From NCBI GenBank assembly GCA_012034575.1, contig JAAUPF010000054.1, positions 1 to 36,663 of the forward strand: 36,663 bases of DNA, read 5' to 3'. Shown here one piece after another: positions 28,301 to 36,500 of this stretch. The position numbers were made by a program, and so were the translations under genes. The notes under the pieces are model-generated. The model worked only from the letters and a program-made list of their open reading frames with translations, was not told where the DNA came from and searched no databases. The DNA is from Richelia sp. CSU_2_1. GTDB taxonomy: Bacteria > Cyanobacteriota > Cyanobacteriia > Cyanobacteriales > Microcoleaceae. Positions within the stretch are counted from its first letter, which is position 1; every line of letters starts with the position of its first letter.

Positions 28301-29972
28301 TTTCCGGTTTCGGTTCGAGCAAATTGCCTTCGGAACCGATCGTCGTTTCGGCAGAAGTTACGATTTCTTCGCGGATCGAATCGATCGGCGGGTTGGTAAC
28401 TTGTGCGAACAATTGCTGGAAGTATTCGTACAGCAATTTTGACCGATTTGACAATACAGCAAGCGGCGTATCCGCGCCCATCGCGCCGACAGCTTCCACA
28501 CCATCTTTTGCCATCGGCGCTAACAGCAACCGCAGTTCTTCAAAGGTGTAGCCAAAAGCCATTTGCCGCTGCAACAATGTTTCGGGTTCCGGTTGCGCGA
28601 TCGACGGTGCATCTTGCAACTTGGCAATTTCCACCATGTGCTTGTCGATCCACTCGCGATAGGGATGTTCTGTAGCAATTTTGGTTTTAATTTCCTCATC
28701 AGAAACGATGCGACCTTCAGCCGTATTTACTAAAAACATCCGGCCCGGTTGCAAGCGGCCGTTAAGGGCAATTCTTTCCGGGGCGATCGGCAAAACTCCG
28801 GCTTCCGATGCCATAATTACTAAGTCATCTTTGGTGACGCAGTAGCGGGAAGGACGCAAACCGTTGCGATCGAGCACTGCCCCGATCGAAGTTCCGTCGG
28901 TAAATGCGATCGAAGCCGGCCCGTCCCAAGGTTCCATCAAACAAGAATGGTATTCGTAGAAAGCCTTTTTCTCATCACTCATCGACTCGTGGGCCGTCCA
29001 AGGTTCCGGAATCATCATCATTACGGCGTGCGGCAAAGAACGCCCGGCCAAATACAGCAATTCCAAAGCATTATCAAAGATAGTTGAATCGCTACCTTCG
29101 ATATTAATTAAATTGGGAATTTTCTTTAGATCGTCGCCGAACAATTCCGACTCGAACAGCGATTGCCGCGCGTTCATCCAATTGATGTTGCCGCGCATCG
29201 TGTTAATTTCGCCGTTGTGGGCGATGTAGCGGTAAGGGTGCGATCGTTCCCAACTCGGGAAAGTATTGGTACTGAAGCGCGAGTGAACCAGGGCGATCGC
29301 GCTTTCCATGTCAGGATCGTGAAGTTCGGGATAGTAATCGCCGACTTGCACCGGCATCAACATTCCCTTGTAGACGATCGTCCGACAGGAGAGTGTGGAA
29401 TTATACCAGTAGGGGTCTACATTCGTCCTGCGAATGGCATTGTGAACGCGCTTGCGGATGACGTAGAGTTTTCTCTCAAAAGCAGCTTCGTCCATTCCTT
29501 CGGCGCGCTTGAGGAATACTTGGCGCATGAAAGGTTCGCTGGATTTGGCGGTGTCGCCCAGAGACGAGTTATCCGTAGGAACATCGCGCCAGCCGAGTAC
29601 CGGACAACCTTCTTCGGCTGCGATTTCAGCGAAAATGCGCTGGCCGTTTTCGCGTGTGGTGGCATCTGGCGAGGCATAAACTGCGCCAACGCCGTACTCG
29701 CCAGCTTCTGGAAGTTCGATGTTTTCGGCGGCGGCTGCTTTTTTCAGGAACTTGTGGGGCACCTGCATCAAAATGCCCGCCCCGTCGCCGGTGTTGGGTT
29801 CGCAGCCGCAAGCCCCCCGGTGGTCGAGGTTCAACAGAATTGTCAGCGCCTGTTCGACAATTTCGTGCGATTTGTTACCTTTCATATGTGCGATGAACCC
29901 GACTCCGCAAGCGTCGTGCTCGAACTGCGGATCGTACAAGCCTTGTTTTGATGGCAATCCGTTGTTGTTCAT
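25389..29972 (-). CDS. gltB: Glutamate synthase large subunit (NAD(P)H type)
   Basis: GltB makes two glutamates from 2-oxoglutarate and glutamine. It is 1527 residues long. The N-terminal Cys22 (DACGVGF) is the glutaminase nucleophile and is exposed by removing a 21-residue propeptide. The FMN synthase domain and the 3Fe-4S cysteines ([15 protein letters not shown]) are present, and the C-terminal beta-helix is rich in glycine ([19 protein letters not shown]). Between GGEDPERY and [14 protein letters not shown] there are only about ten residues. Ferredoxin-dependent enzymes have a loop of about 25 residues there, so this is likely the NAD(P)H-type subunit that pairs with GltD. gltD is not in the window. 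The start is ATG 29972. Confidence 0.95.
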   Translation of the reverse strand: MNNNGLPSKQGLYDPQFEHDACGVGFIAHMKGNKSHEIVEQALTILLNLDHRGACGCEPNTGDGAGILMQVPHKFLKKAAAAENIELPEAGEYGVGAVYASPDATTRENGQRIFAEIAAEEGCPVLGWRDVPTDNSSLGDTAKSSEPFMRQVFLKRAEGMDEAAFERKLYVIRKRVHNAIRRTNVDPYWYNSTLSCRTIVYKGMLMPVQVGDYYPELHDPDMESAIALVHSRFSTNTFPSWERSHPYRYIAHNGEINTMRGNINWMNARQSLFESELFGDDLKKIPNLINIEGSDSTIFDNALELLYLAGRSLPHAVMMMIPEPWTAHESMSDEKKAFYEYHSCLMEPWDGPASIAFTDGTSIGAVLDRNGLRPSRYCVTKDDLVIMASEAGVLPIAPERIALNGRLQPGRMFLVNTAEGRIVSDEEIKTKIATEHPYREWIDKHMVEIAKLQDAPSIAQPEPETLLQRQMAFGYTFEELRLLLAPMAKDGVEAVGAMGADTPLAVLSNRSKLLYEYFQQLFAQVTNPPIDSIREEIVTSAETTIGSEGNLLEPKPESCHLIELKTPVLSNEELAKLKHVNQGNFRSETLPILFDPKAGVKGLEQALEEIFAAADSAIESGVNIIILSDRGINPDKAPIPALLAVAGLHHHLIRKGTRTRAGLVLESGEPREVHHFATLIGYGCGAINPYLAFETIAELIREGLLVNVEYKTACKNYIKAATKGVTKVASKIGISTIQSYRGAQIFEAIGLNKSVVKKYFTWTASRIEGADLEVIAKEAISRHTRAFPDRPASGNTLDVGGEYQWRKEGEAHLFSPQTIHALQQAVREGNYQIFKQYSALVNEQNQQHFTLRGLLQFKQRESIPIEEVEPVEAIVKRFKTGAMSYGSISKEAHESLAVAMNRIGGKSNTGEGGEDPERYTWTNDRGDSKNSAIKQVASGRFGVTSLYLSQARELQIKMAQGAKPGEGGQLPGKKVYPWIAKVRHSTPGVGLISPPPHHDIYSIEDLAELIHDLKNANREARISVKLVSEVGVGTIAAGVAKAHADVVLISGYDGGTGASPQTSIKHAGLPWELGLAETHQTLVLNNLRSRIAVETDGQLKTGRDVVIAALLGAEEFGFATAPLVTLGCIMMRVCHLNTCPVGVATQDPVLRKNFTGDPQHTVNFMTFVAQEVREIMAQLGFRTLNEMVGRTDVLAAKQAVEHWKAKGLDFSNILYQPEVGADVGRYCQIPQDHGLEKSIDMTVLLDLCKGAIENGEKVTATLPITNVNRVVGTILGNEITKRHWEGLPEDTVHLHFQGSAGQSFGAFVPKGVTLELEGEANDYLGKGLSGGKIILYPPAAATFVAEENIIAGNVALYGATSGEVYIRGIAGERFGVRNSGVNTVVEGVGDHGCEYMTGGKVAILGATGRNFAAGMSGGVAYILDETGDFATRCNTSMVDLETLDGEDIQTLREMIQKHAEYTKSEKAAKVLANWSEMLPKFVKVMPRDYKRVLECLKKAFESGLSGDDALAAAFEENARDVARIGGS

Positions 29973-30457
29973 TTTGATGGGCCCCTAAAAGTGACGGAGA
30001 TTGATTATCTAGAGTAGATTTTGGGATGTCGATCTAGTATTACGTATTTTGGAATAAGGTCTGCTTGTAGGTTTCAGGTCTTAATAAAATTGTCACAGTT
30101 TGTTATATGTAGGGTTCGCTGTTCTGATAAGTTGCGTTCTGAATTTTCCTTATTCGGAGCGATCGAGCTTGAAAATGCAGTTTTTTACTTTATTTCTAAA
30201 GATAATAATCTTGACTGAGCATGAGGTTCGATCGGCAGTTTGCAAGGATGTTTCTGAGTGGAGTTTCCAGAAGCTTGAAGAGTTCGATCGTTCGCAGTGC
30301 GGACTTTAGTCCGCATTAATTCTAGTTCGTAGTGCGGACTTGGGTCCGCATCAAATTTTTAGGACTGAAGTCCTTACTACGAACAATTTTTGTCAGTGTT
30401 TATTTTTTGACAAATCAGCAAAATTGTGCTAGGTTTTACAGAAATATCAAACACAAT
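29973..30457. other. Gene-free region with palindromic repeats
   Basis: Between gltB (minus) and the plus-strand small-gene island lie 485 bases. The first 150 hold the gltB promoter region; no clear NtcA site (GTA-N8-TAC) is present, only a near match. At 30291-30385 three palindromes follow each other: GCGGACTTTAGTCCGC, GCGGACTTGGGTCCGC and AGGACTGAAGTCCT, joined by TTCGTAGT-like spacers. These are a repeat family, not a gene. Confidence 0.65.
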
Positions 30458-30765
30458 ATGAGTATTGCCAACTTGGAAACAAAACTAATAGAAAAAATCC
30501 GCACTTTACCGCCAGATAAAATCACTATTTTAGAAGATTTTATCGATTTTTATTAACTAGAAGTGAAGATAGTCTTCTAACTTCAAGTGCGGCCCAACTC
30601 TCGGAATCAGCTTTTGCTAAAATTTGGGATAACCCAGAGGATGCTGAGTATGACGATTTCGCTAACAATCCTAAATTCGATCGAATATTAGAAAAATCTC
30701 GACAAAGTTTGAAAGAAGAGGGAGGATTGAAGTCAGATGAATTCTGGGATTTGGTAGGTGAGTGA
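30458..30765 (+). pseudogene. Antitoxin-like protein (DUF2281/VapB type), frame-interrupted
   Basis: The N-terminus MSIANLETKLIEKIRTLPPD with an ILEDFIDF helix resembles small antitoxins of cyanobacterial toxin-antitoxin pairs. It stops at 30556. One added T in the TTTTT run at 30547-30551 changes FIDFY-stop to FIDFLLTRSED and continues to 30765 as a 102-residue protein with an acidic C-terminus (AKIWDNPEDAEYDDF, then KSDEFWDLVGE). The restored stop overlaps the next small gene by GTGA, as is typical for antitoxin/partner pairs. Confidence 0.7.
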
Positions 30766-30959
30766 ATGTTTGTAAAACTTTAGCACGAGATGGAAGCATG
30801 AAGATAGTCAATCTAGCTGAAATTATAGCAAAAATTGTCGATTATTTTAGGGGCGATCGGTTGGAAGAATCGGCCGCGCTTTATGCAGAGATTTATGCAG
30901 AAGATACAGAATTGCAGGAATTAGCGGAATCTGGTTTAGAAGAATGGCCGATCGAATAA
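30762..30959 (+). CDS. Small acidic hypothetical protein
   Basis: An up to 65-residue protein from GTG 30762, or 53 residues from ATG 30798. The core MKIVNLAEIIAKIVDYFRGD and the acidic C-terminus LQELAESGLEEWPIE suggest a helical partner or antitoxin-like protein. It does not look like a known toxin fold. It overlaps the preceding frame-broken antitoxin-like gene by four bases, suggesting co-translation. Function not recognised. Confidence 0.5.
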   Translation: MNVCKTLARDGSMKIVNLAEIIAKIVDYFRGDRLEESAALYAEIYAEDTELQELAESGLEEWPIE

Positions 30960-30982
30960 AAAAGTTCTCAACATTTAGACAA

Positions 30983-31168
30983 CTACTGATTGTCGAGAAT
31001 TGTTTTTAACCGTTTTTGTTTGAGTTGTCGGTGTTCTTCATCTAATTTGGCAATAACTTCGTCTAATTTCCAACCTAATTCTTCCATTTCCACGCGGCTG
31101 CGTCGTAAGTTGGCGAGGAGTCGTCGATCGACCTCTGGGGGTGGCATATATCCTGATTCGTTCATCAT
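30983..31168 (-). CDS. Small coiled-coil hypothetical protein
   Basis: A 61-residue charged protein ending in a long helix (VRMEELGWKLDEVIAKLDEE-like segment). ATG 31168 is preferred over GTG 31177 because GGAG lies directly upstream. It lies 24 bases after the end of the DUF433 gene on the same strand. I recognise no family. It could be the partner of the DUF433 protein. Confidence 0.55.
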   Translation of the reverse strand: MMNESGYMPPPEVDRRLLANLRRSRVEMEELGWKLDEVIAKLDEEHRQLKQKRLKTILDNQ

Positions 31169-31192
31169 AATCTCCACTCTATTTTAATTTCG

Positions 31193-31408
31193 TCAATGCT
31201 GCTTAGTTACATTTTCTAGCACTTGAATTGCCTGACTTTCTAGGTAAGGAAAATCATTAATAAATTCTGCGAACCCGCTTTCGCTTTCCAGGTAATCGAA
31301 AAAAGTTTGTAACGGAACGCGAGTACCGACAAATACGGGAACACCACTCATAATTTCTGGATCTCGGTGAATAATTCCTCTTTTTTGGAGTAATTCTTCT
31401 ATTTTCAC
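31193..31408 (-). CDS. DUF433-domain antitoxin-like protein
   Basis: A 71-residue DUF433 protein with the family block RDPEIMSGVPVFVGTRVPLQ followed by a YLESESG stretch and a helical C-terminus. DUF433 proteins usually sit beside a PIN-like (DUF5615) toxin and act as antitoxins. No PIN-like gene follows here; instead a 61-residue coiled-coil protein does. The pair could be a toxin-less survivor. Confidence 0.8.
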   Translation of the reverse strand: MKIEELLQKRGIIHRDPEIMSGVPVFVGTRVPLQTFFDYLESESGFAEFINDFPYLESQAIQVLENVTKQH

Positions 31409-31541
31409 TGGCTGGACTCCTTTATATTAAAAAAAGTGGGCAAGTGTAGCTATAAGTCAGTCATGTCGATCGCTTTCGATCGATGAGACACTACTTGACA
31501 TTATAGTAAGGGAAATTGAAGGCGATCGCTCTTTTCGGCAT
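31409..31541. other. Intergenic region with HIP1-type repeat fragment
   Basis: The fragment GGCGATCGCTCTTTTCGG at 31521-31538 matches the left part of the 41-bp repeats that flank the mazF pair at 32.7 and 33.4 kb. Nothing else is seen. Confidence 0.55.
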
Positions 31542-31997
31542 TTATGAACTTAGTGCCAAAGGCTGTTTAGCTAATTGTTCGATCGCGATCGATCGACAAA
31601 CAATTTCAATTTTGTTGTTTCCACCAATTTCAAACAACAGATGCAGCCACTCATCGGGAGAAAGAGATAGATTTTCTAACCAAGGAGAGGGAGTAATTTG
31701 CCCCCAACCGACGATCGTGCCGAGATTCGCAGGCTTGCTATTTAACTCATCAGGATTTGGGTTGAGTTGTACGTCAAGTCGAATGCAGGTTTTGAGGATA
31801 ATGTTTAACAATTGGTCATCCGTAGCAACTTCTGAAGTAGAATTCGCGGGATTTAGTTGCCAATAGTAGTTAAGATTGAGAACATAATCGTAGGGAAATT
31901 GCCACCCCATCGATCGCAATTCTGATTCGGTAAAATCGTATTGTTGCCAAATTTCTTGAAAGTTCATGGTTGATTCATATATGTAAAAAACCACCAT
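31542..31997 (-). CDS. Hypothetical protein, third gene of the toxin-like operon
   Basis: A 151-residue acidic protein without a known motif: Trp and Asp-rich, with FPYDYVLNLNYYWQLNP near the N-terminus and LSPDEWLHLLFEIGG near the C-terminus. The ATG at 31997 overlaps the stop of the preceding gene in TAATG, supporting translational coupling; an ATG at 31967 gives MNFQEIW as an alternative. Size, acidity and position fit an immunity-type protein, but this is inference. Confidence 0.6.
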   Translation of the reverse strand: MVVFYIYESTMNFQEIWQQYDFTESELRSMGWQFPYDYVLNLNYYWQLNPANSTSEVATDDQLLNIILKTCIRLDVQLNPNPDELNSKPANLGTIVGWGQITPSPWLENLSLSPDEWLHLLFEIGGNNKIEIVCRSIAIEQLAKQPLALSS

Positions 31998-32398
31998 TAG
32001 TTTTTAACTTGCTGGAAAATTCTATAATATTCACAAATTATTTCAACAAACATATCTCCTTCTAACCGAAAATGATTCAAAGAAGCTAAATCTATATTGG
32101 GAGGTAAATTGAAAGGATAGGAAAGCGAAGACAAGAAAGTTTCAGCATTTTCGTCAAGCTTTCTGAGTTCTACTTCTCCCACCCAAAAACAGTAATTTTC
32201 ATCATCGGAGTTGATGGGGCGAGAGAGTGCTAGGTGCAGAATGCGATCGAACTCGATCGCGACATCTCCCACTTCGGGGCCGAAGGTGAAGTCCAAACGC
32301 AAACCAAGATTTTGAGGGCGAAGTGAAACGCCTACTAAATCGGCACTTTTTAAGTCTTCTAAAAATGTTTTGAGGTTGAGTGCGATCGCGCTTGTCAT
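31997..32398 (-). CDS. Hypothetical protein, second gene of the toxin-like operon (candidate immunity protein)
   Basis: A 133-residue protein with mixed alpha/beta sequence and a net acidic character. Features are a GVSLRPQNLGLRLDF strand pair, the CFWVGEVELRKLDEN block and a terminal helix EIICEYYRIFQQV. I recognise no family. Its ATG overlaps the stop of the toxin-like gene by ATGA, and its own stop overlaps the next start by one base. A gene in this position is expected to encode the immunity partner. Confidence 0.65.
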   Translation of the reverse strand: MTSAIALNLKTFLEDLKSADLVGVSLRPQNLGLRLDFTFGPEVGDVAIEFDRILHLALSRPINSDDENYCFWVGEVELRKLDENAETFLSSLSYPFNLPPNIDLASLNHFRLEGDMFVEIICEYYRIFQQVKN

Positions 32399-32697
32399 AA
32401 AATCACTTTTTCTCCGGTATTATGTGTCTTAGCTCCTGGCTCAAATTTTATTTGATTTCCATCTCTATTGTATCTACGACGGTAAGTTTTGCTCTCCGTC
32501 CCGCGTATCTTTGGTCCTGTACGGACTATTTCACCATTTGGTCTAATATTAATTATACTACCATCTGGGTGTTCAAAGCTTTGATAGCCACCTTTTGTGC
32601 TGGCTTGAAATTGGAAGCCGTAACTCTCCAGTATGGCGATCGCTGCTGATAAGGTTTGTCCTGTTAAATCGGGAAGTTGTTGTGCGGCTGGATTCAT
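32395..32697 (-). CDS. PASTA-like / polymorphic-toxin C-terminal-domain protein (candidate toxin)
   Basis: A 100-residue basic protein. Residues about 7-33 (LPDLTGQTLSAAIAILESYG) match a PASTA-type unit. The rest (FEHPDGSIINIRPNGEIVRT, then PKIRG, YRRRYNRDGN and HNTGEKVIL) resembles the C-terminal toxin domains of polymorphic toxins, from memory closest to the Ntox35 group; this was not checked. The H-P-D-G-S, I-R-P-N-G-E, R-Y-N-R-D-G and H-N-T-G-E residues would be the candidate active-site set. There is no signal peptide, Rhs repeat or export domain, unlike normal polymorphic toxins. It is the first gene of a coupled three-gene operon. Confidence 0.6.
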   Translation of the reverse strand: MNPAAQQLPDLTGQTLSAAIAILESYGFQFQASTKGGYQSFEHPDGSIINIRPNGEIVRTGPKIRGTESKTYRRRYNRDGNQIKFEPGAKTHNTGEKVIL

Positions 32698-32748
32698 TGG
32701 TTGTGAATGGGAAAGATTTTGAGCGATCGCCCTTCATGATTATAAAAC

Positions 32749-32789
32749 GGGCGATCGCTCTTTTCGGATAGTGGAAAAAGGGCGATCGC
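32749..32789. repeat. 41-bp HIP1-bounded direct repeat, copy 1
   Basis: GGGCGATCGCTCTTTTCGGA, then TAGTGGAAAAAGGGCGATCGC. It lies just downstream of the mazF gene and is 40/41 identical to copy 2 at 33443-33483 in the same orientation. HIP1 octamers form both ends; a further HIP1 follows at 32806. Confidence 0.8.
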
Positions 32790-32814
32790 CTTCATTTCAG
32801 ATCGAGGGCGATCG

Positions 32815-33177
32815 CTATAATTCCAGATAGCGTCGCAAAATTTCTTGAGCTTGGGAAAGCAATTCTGATTCGAGTTGACCCAGTTGTTGTACTAATCTCG
32901 TTTTGTCGAAAGTCATTGGGTCAACACAGACTAGCAAGCTGTCTGCATTTAAACCATTTTGTGAGGATGCGGGTACTGATATCACAGCAGCAGAAATCCG
33001 AGGATCGTCAGGACGGGCTGAGGTAAGTGGCAAAACTGTTACTTTGCTGCGACGTTCGTTAAACAGCGTACCAGAAATTACTAATGCAGGTCGGGTTTTG
33101 CGTATTTCTGTTCCTACTGACGGATCGAATCTAGCTATCCAGATACTTCCCAGTCGGTAATCGCTTGAGCTTGCCAT
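32815..33177 (-). CDS. PemK/MazF-family toxin
   Basis: A 120-residue type II toxin with the MazF/PemK fold: GSIWIARFDPSVGTEIRKTRP at residues about 10-30, then ALVISGTLFNERRSKVTVLPLTS, and VCVDPMTFDKTRLVQQLG near the end. MazF enzymes cut RNA at short sequences; the residues after E-I-R-K-T-R-P fit the catalytic region. The start ATG 33177 lies 43 bases inside the antitoxin gene, so the pair is translationally linked, antitoxin first. Confidence 0.88.
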   Translation of the reverse strand: MASSSDYRLGSIWIARFDPSVGTEIRKTRPALVISGTLFNERRSKVTVLPLTSARPDDPRISAAVISVPASSQNGLNADSLLVCVDPMTFDKTRLVQQLGQLESELLSQAQEILRRYLEL

Positions 33178-33356
33178 TCTTCATCCCATCCTAAATCTAG
33201 TTCGTCAATTAGCTTGCAGGCTTCTGCTAAAGCTTGGTTTTCTTGTTGTTTTCGCCATTGTTTTAAGAGAGATTCTATTAAAGCACTGGGGTTAGGTGTT
33301 TTTTGATTGACGTATGTGAGTAAGTCATCTGGCAAGCTGATAGAGATGTTGCTCAT
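33135..33356 (-). CDS. Antitoxin of the PemK/MazF pair
   Basis: A 73-residue protein from ATG 33356. The N-terminus MSNISISLPDDLLTYVNQKT is a ribbon-helix-helix-like DNA-binding start, followed by a helix (ALIESLLKQWRKQQ) and an acidic, Trp-rich tail (LGWDEEWQAQAITDWEV) that should bind the toxin. The longer upstream frame has no homology and crosses the 41-bp repeat, so it is not used. It overlaps the toxin gene by 43 bases. Confidence 0.85.
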   Translation of the reverse strand: MSNISISLPDDLLTYVNQKTPNPSALIESLLKQWRKQQENQALAEACKLIDELDLGWDEEWQAQAITDWEVSG

Positions 33357-33442
33357 TGGTCGATCGGAATAATTTTTTGTTTCTATTTTAGCAATAATTG
33401 GCTGAAATGACAATTTTTTGTTGGCTGAATGCACAAAAGGAA

Positions 33443-33483
33443 GGGCGAGCGCTCTTTTCGGATAGTGGAAAAAGGGCGATCGC
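33443..33483. repeat. 41-bp HIP1-bounded direct repeat, copy 2
   Basis: One base differs from copy 1 (GAGCGC instead of GATCGC near the left end). It lies upstream of the antitoxin start. Together the two copies enclose the 33-kb toxin-antitoxin pair within about 735 bases. Confidence 0.8.
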
Positions 33484-33536
33484 AGCCTTATTTGGAAAGT
33501 AAGATCGTAATTGCCGACAAAAGTAGTGGAAATCAA

Positions 33537-36500
33537 TTAGCTAATCTTGATGTTAATTTCACTAAGTTGAAAAGCACTTGTGAAATCGAAGGGATTGAAA
33601 ATTTTTCCTTGCCAGACAGACAAGTAGGGTGTTTCTAAAGATTCCTTAAGACTGACACCTGGTAAAGCCTCTTTCACCTGATTTTTCAACCAATCTGGAA
33701 TCGGCAACTTATCTGCTGCCGATTCAAATAGCTTCTTTGAATTCAGGGAGGCTTCAATTTTACCGCCCAAGTTGAAGAAAGACTGAAACTTCGTAAGTGG
33801 TTTGATAGTGGGTGTGAATTTAAACTCTTGCCCTGCTTTCAATGAGTCTGGAATAGGAACATTCAAAGTCCCAGAGTTATTGAGATTGACAATCAATTCA
33901 TTCCCATTTTTTTGACCGTCATAATCAATTTCAAATCCTGTTACATCGAACTTTGATTTTTGTTGTATGTTAAGCCCTATGCTTGCTCCTAAAAATCCAC
34001 CATCCCGAATTGGTATAGCAGCAGCACTTGTTGCCGGAATCAGAGCTAAAGTATTGACAATATCAATTGCTTGAAAAGCAACATCCTCTGTCTCAATACT
34101 ATGCTCGGCATCTTCATTTTTCTTGTTAGTTTGTAAACTAGAGTCTAGCACAATAGGTAATTTAGCAGCTTTCATAGCGCTCTGAAGATCGAGTCCTCCA
34201 GAAGCTTCAAAACCTATTGTACGATTCGGCCAAGGTTCAGGAAGAGTCGTTGATAATTTTACGGCCAGATTTAACTTTGCGCTTAAATCGAAGCCGGAGA
34301 GAGTTTCTAGACTCAAACCCGAATTAAGTTTGGAACTAAAATTAACTGCCACTGACTTTCCATCTGGATTTGGTTGCCAATTAATATCGAAAGTAGTTGG
34401 AATATTAACTCCAAAAGTTCCAGCGTTAGCGAATGCACTAAAATTATAACTAGCCTCAAGTGATGCCTTTGCCAAGCCGAATGGCCACTCGGGATTGAAT
34501 TTGTCAGAAATTGAGCCTCCAATAGAAGATCCTTGCCCTCCACTCCAAATACTCTGATTTTTTAAGTCAAAGTTTATTGTAGAAATTATGTAACCCGGTG
34601 AAATGATTGTTGTATCACCACCAGGGTTGCCACCACCGGGATTGCTACCACCATTGTTTCCACCACTTTCTGGATTTGTATCATTTCCGGTATTCCCGCC
34701 ACTATTGTTTCCATCACTGATAGGCTTCGTTACGCCTAGCTGATTGTCAATATTAGTCGGTGTCTTAGGTAGTGTTGTCCCGTAACGATAAGCAGTTGCT
34801 TTACTTCCATTCCAGTAGATGTAACCATCCTCAAAGTATTGAATGATATTTCCATTTCCATGACCTATTTCTCCACTTTTCGGCTCACCTAACCAGCCTT
34901 CCAATCCACCTGTGTTCTTGTATGCTTGACGGATACCTCCGTAAAGCGGGAAGGTTCCATATTGGCTGCTGACGATCGACCCATTCTCAAATAGTTGATA
35001 GCTCGCACCATTGTAATTGTTTACATCAGAAATGGGATTGCCCAAAGTCCCTTGATAATTCTGGAAAACTGGATAGAAATTGCCACTAATTGTGTATCCG
35101 TTGACATTAATTGAATTAGATGGCTCGGTTATCACAGGATCTGGATCGCCTGTGCCAGAACCTGGCTCGGTTATCACAGGATCTGGATCGCCTGTGCCGG
35201 GACCTGGATCGGTTATCACGGGGTCTGGATCGCCTGTACTGGGGTCTGGATTGTCAACAGGTGCTGGTACTTCTTTAGGAATTAGGATCGTATCCCCTGC
35301 ATAAATCAAATCAGGATTGGAAATACCGTTGTACTGAGCAATCCAGTTGTAAGCATTTGGAGAACTATCACCCAGTGTATCGAGCGCAATTTGACTCAGT
35401 GTATCTCCCGACTGAATAGTGCGAGATTCCCACTCGTAATATTTGCCATTAAACTCGTCAGCCGTGGCCCTTTCTAATGGCGTAACTTGTCCCTCTAAAC
35501 CCCAAGTTGTCGGATTCGAGAAAGGTGTCGGAATATATGCTTGCGGTGCTATTTCCTTCGCCATTTCCACAGCTTTATTAAAATTCACCACCCCAAAACC
35601 AGTTTCCTCATCCCATCCGGGCGCATTCAAATCGATCGCACTTCCTGTCAAAACATCAATTACTTGGGTGACGCTCAAATCGGGATTGCTTTCCCAAACT
35701 TTAGACGCCATCCCCGCAGCAATTGCTGCCGATACAGAAGTCCCCGCCATCGTGCCTAAATCGTCACCAACTGTCGATAATGTTGGATTGTCGATCGCAC
35801 CTCCGGGCACTAAAATATCCAAACCGTAGCCGTAGCTGGAATAATCCGATCGCCCGAATCCATTCGACGAACCGACAGTGATAATGTTCTCAAATTCCTG
35901 AGAAGATTGACCCAAAACTGACATCACGCTGCCATCATTTCCCGCAGCTACAACTAACAGCACTCCGTTTTGTCGCGCATTTTCTAAAGCAGCACGTTCT
36001 CGCGGTGTAAATTCGTAGCGAGTGGTGATGCTTCCGTCAGCATTCTTTTGCGTTAAATCGAGGGGAAGCAGCGCGATCGCATTCTTTTTCTTTTGCGCTT
36101 TTGCTTCTGTTACAAAATCCGTCAGCGCTAAATCCCATTCTCCCGAACCAATGGCCCGACTTAGATAAATATTTGCTCGATCGTTGTAGCCGTCAATGCC
36201 TTTATCGTTGCCAGAAATTGCGCTTACTAAACCCCAGCTAAATGTGCCGTGTTCGTTTCCTTCTCCTGCATTCAGCAACGGGTTATTATCTTTGTCAATT
36301 CGATCGCGCCCTAAAGTCACTTGCGAGTAATCTAAATCGGAATTCTTAGCAGCAAATCCTGTATCGATAATACCGATAAAAGCTCGATTGGACGCTGGCG
36401 GCATACTGATAATTTCATCGGGCGGTTCGTAGTCGATCGGCCCTACCATATCGATCGGCGGTCGTCCAATTAGCGGTGGTTCTGGAGCGATCGCAGGCGG

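Noticed and set aside
29163..29951. Plus-strand 262-aa open frame
   Set aside because: It is antisense to the well-supported gltB gene and has no recognisable domain; GC-rich codon bias of gltB leaves the opposite frame open.
29973..30110. NtcA box or glutamine riboswitch before gltB
   Set aside because: Only a near match to GTA-N8-TAC is present and no glnA-type RNA core was recognised.
33357..33536. N-terminal extension of the MazF antitoxin
   Set aside because: The extension crosses the 41-bp repeat and precedes a clear ISISLPDDL start at 33356.
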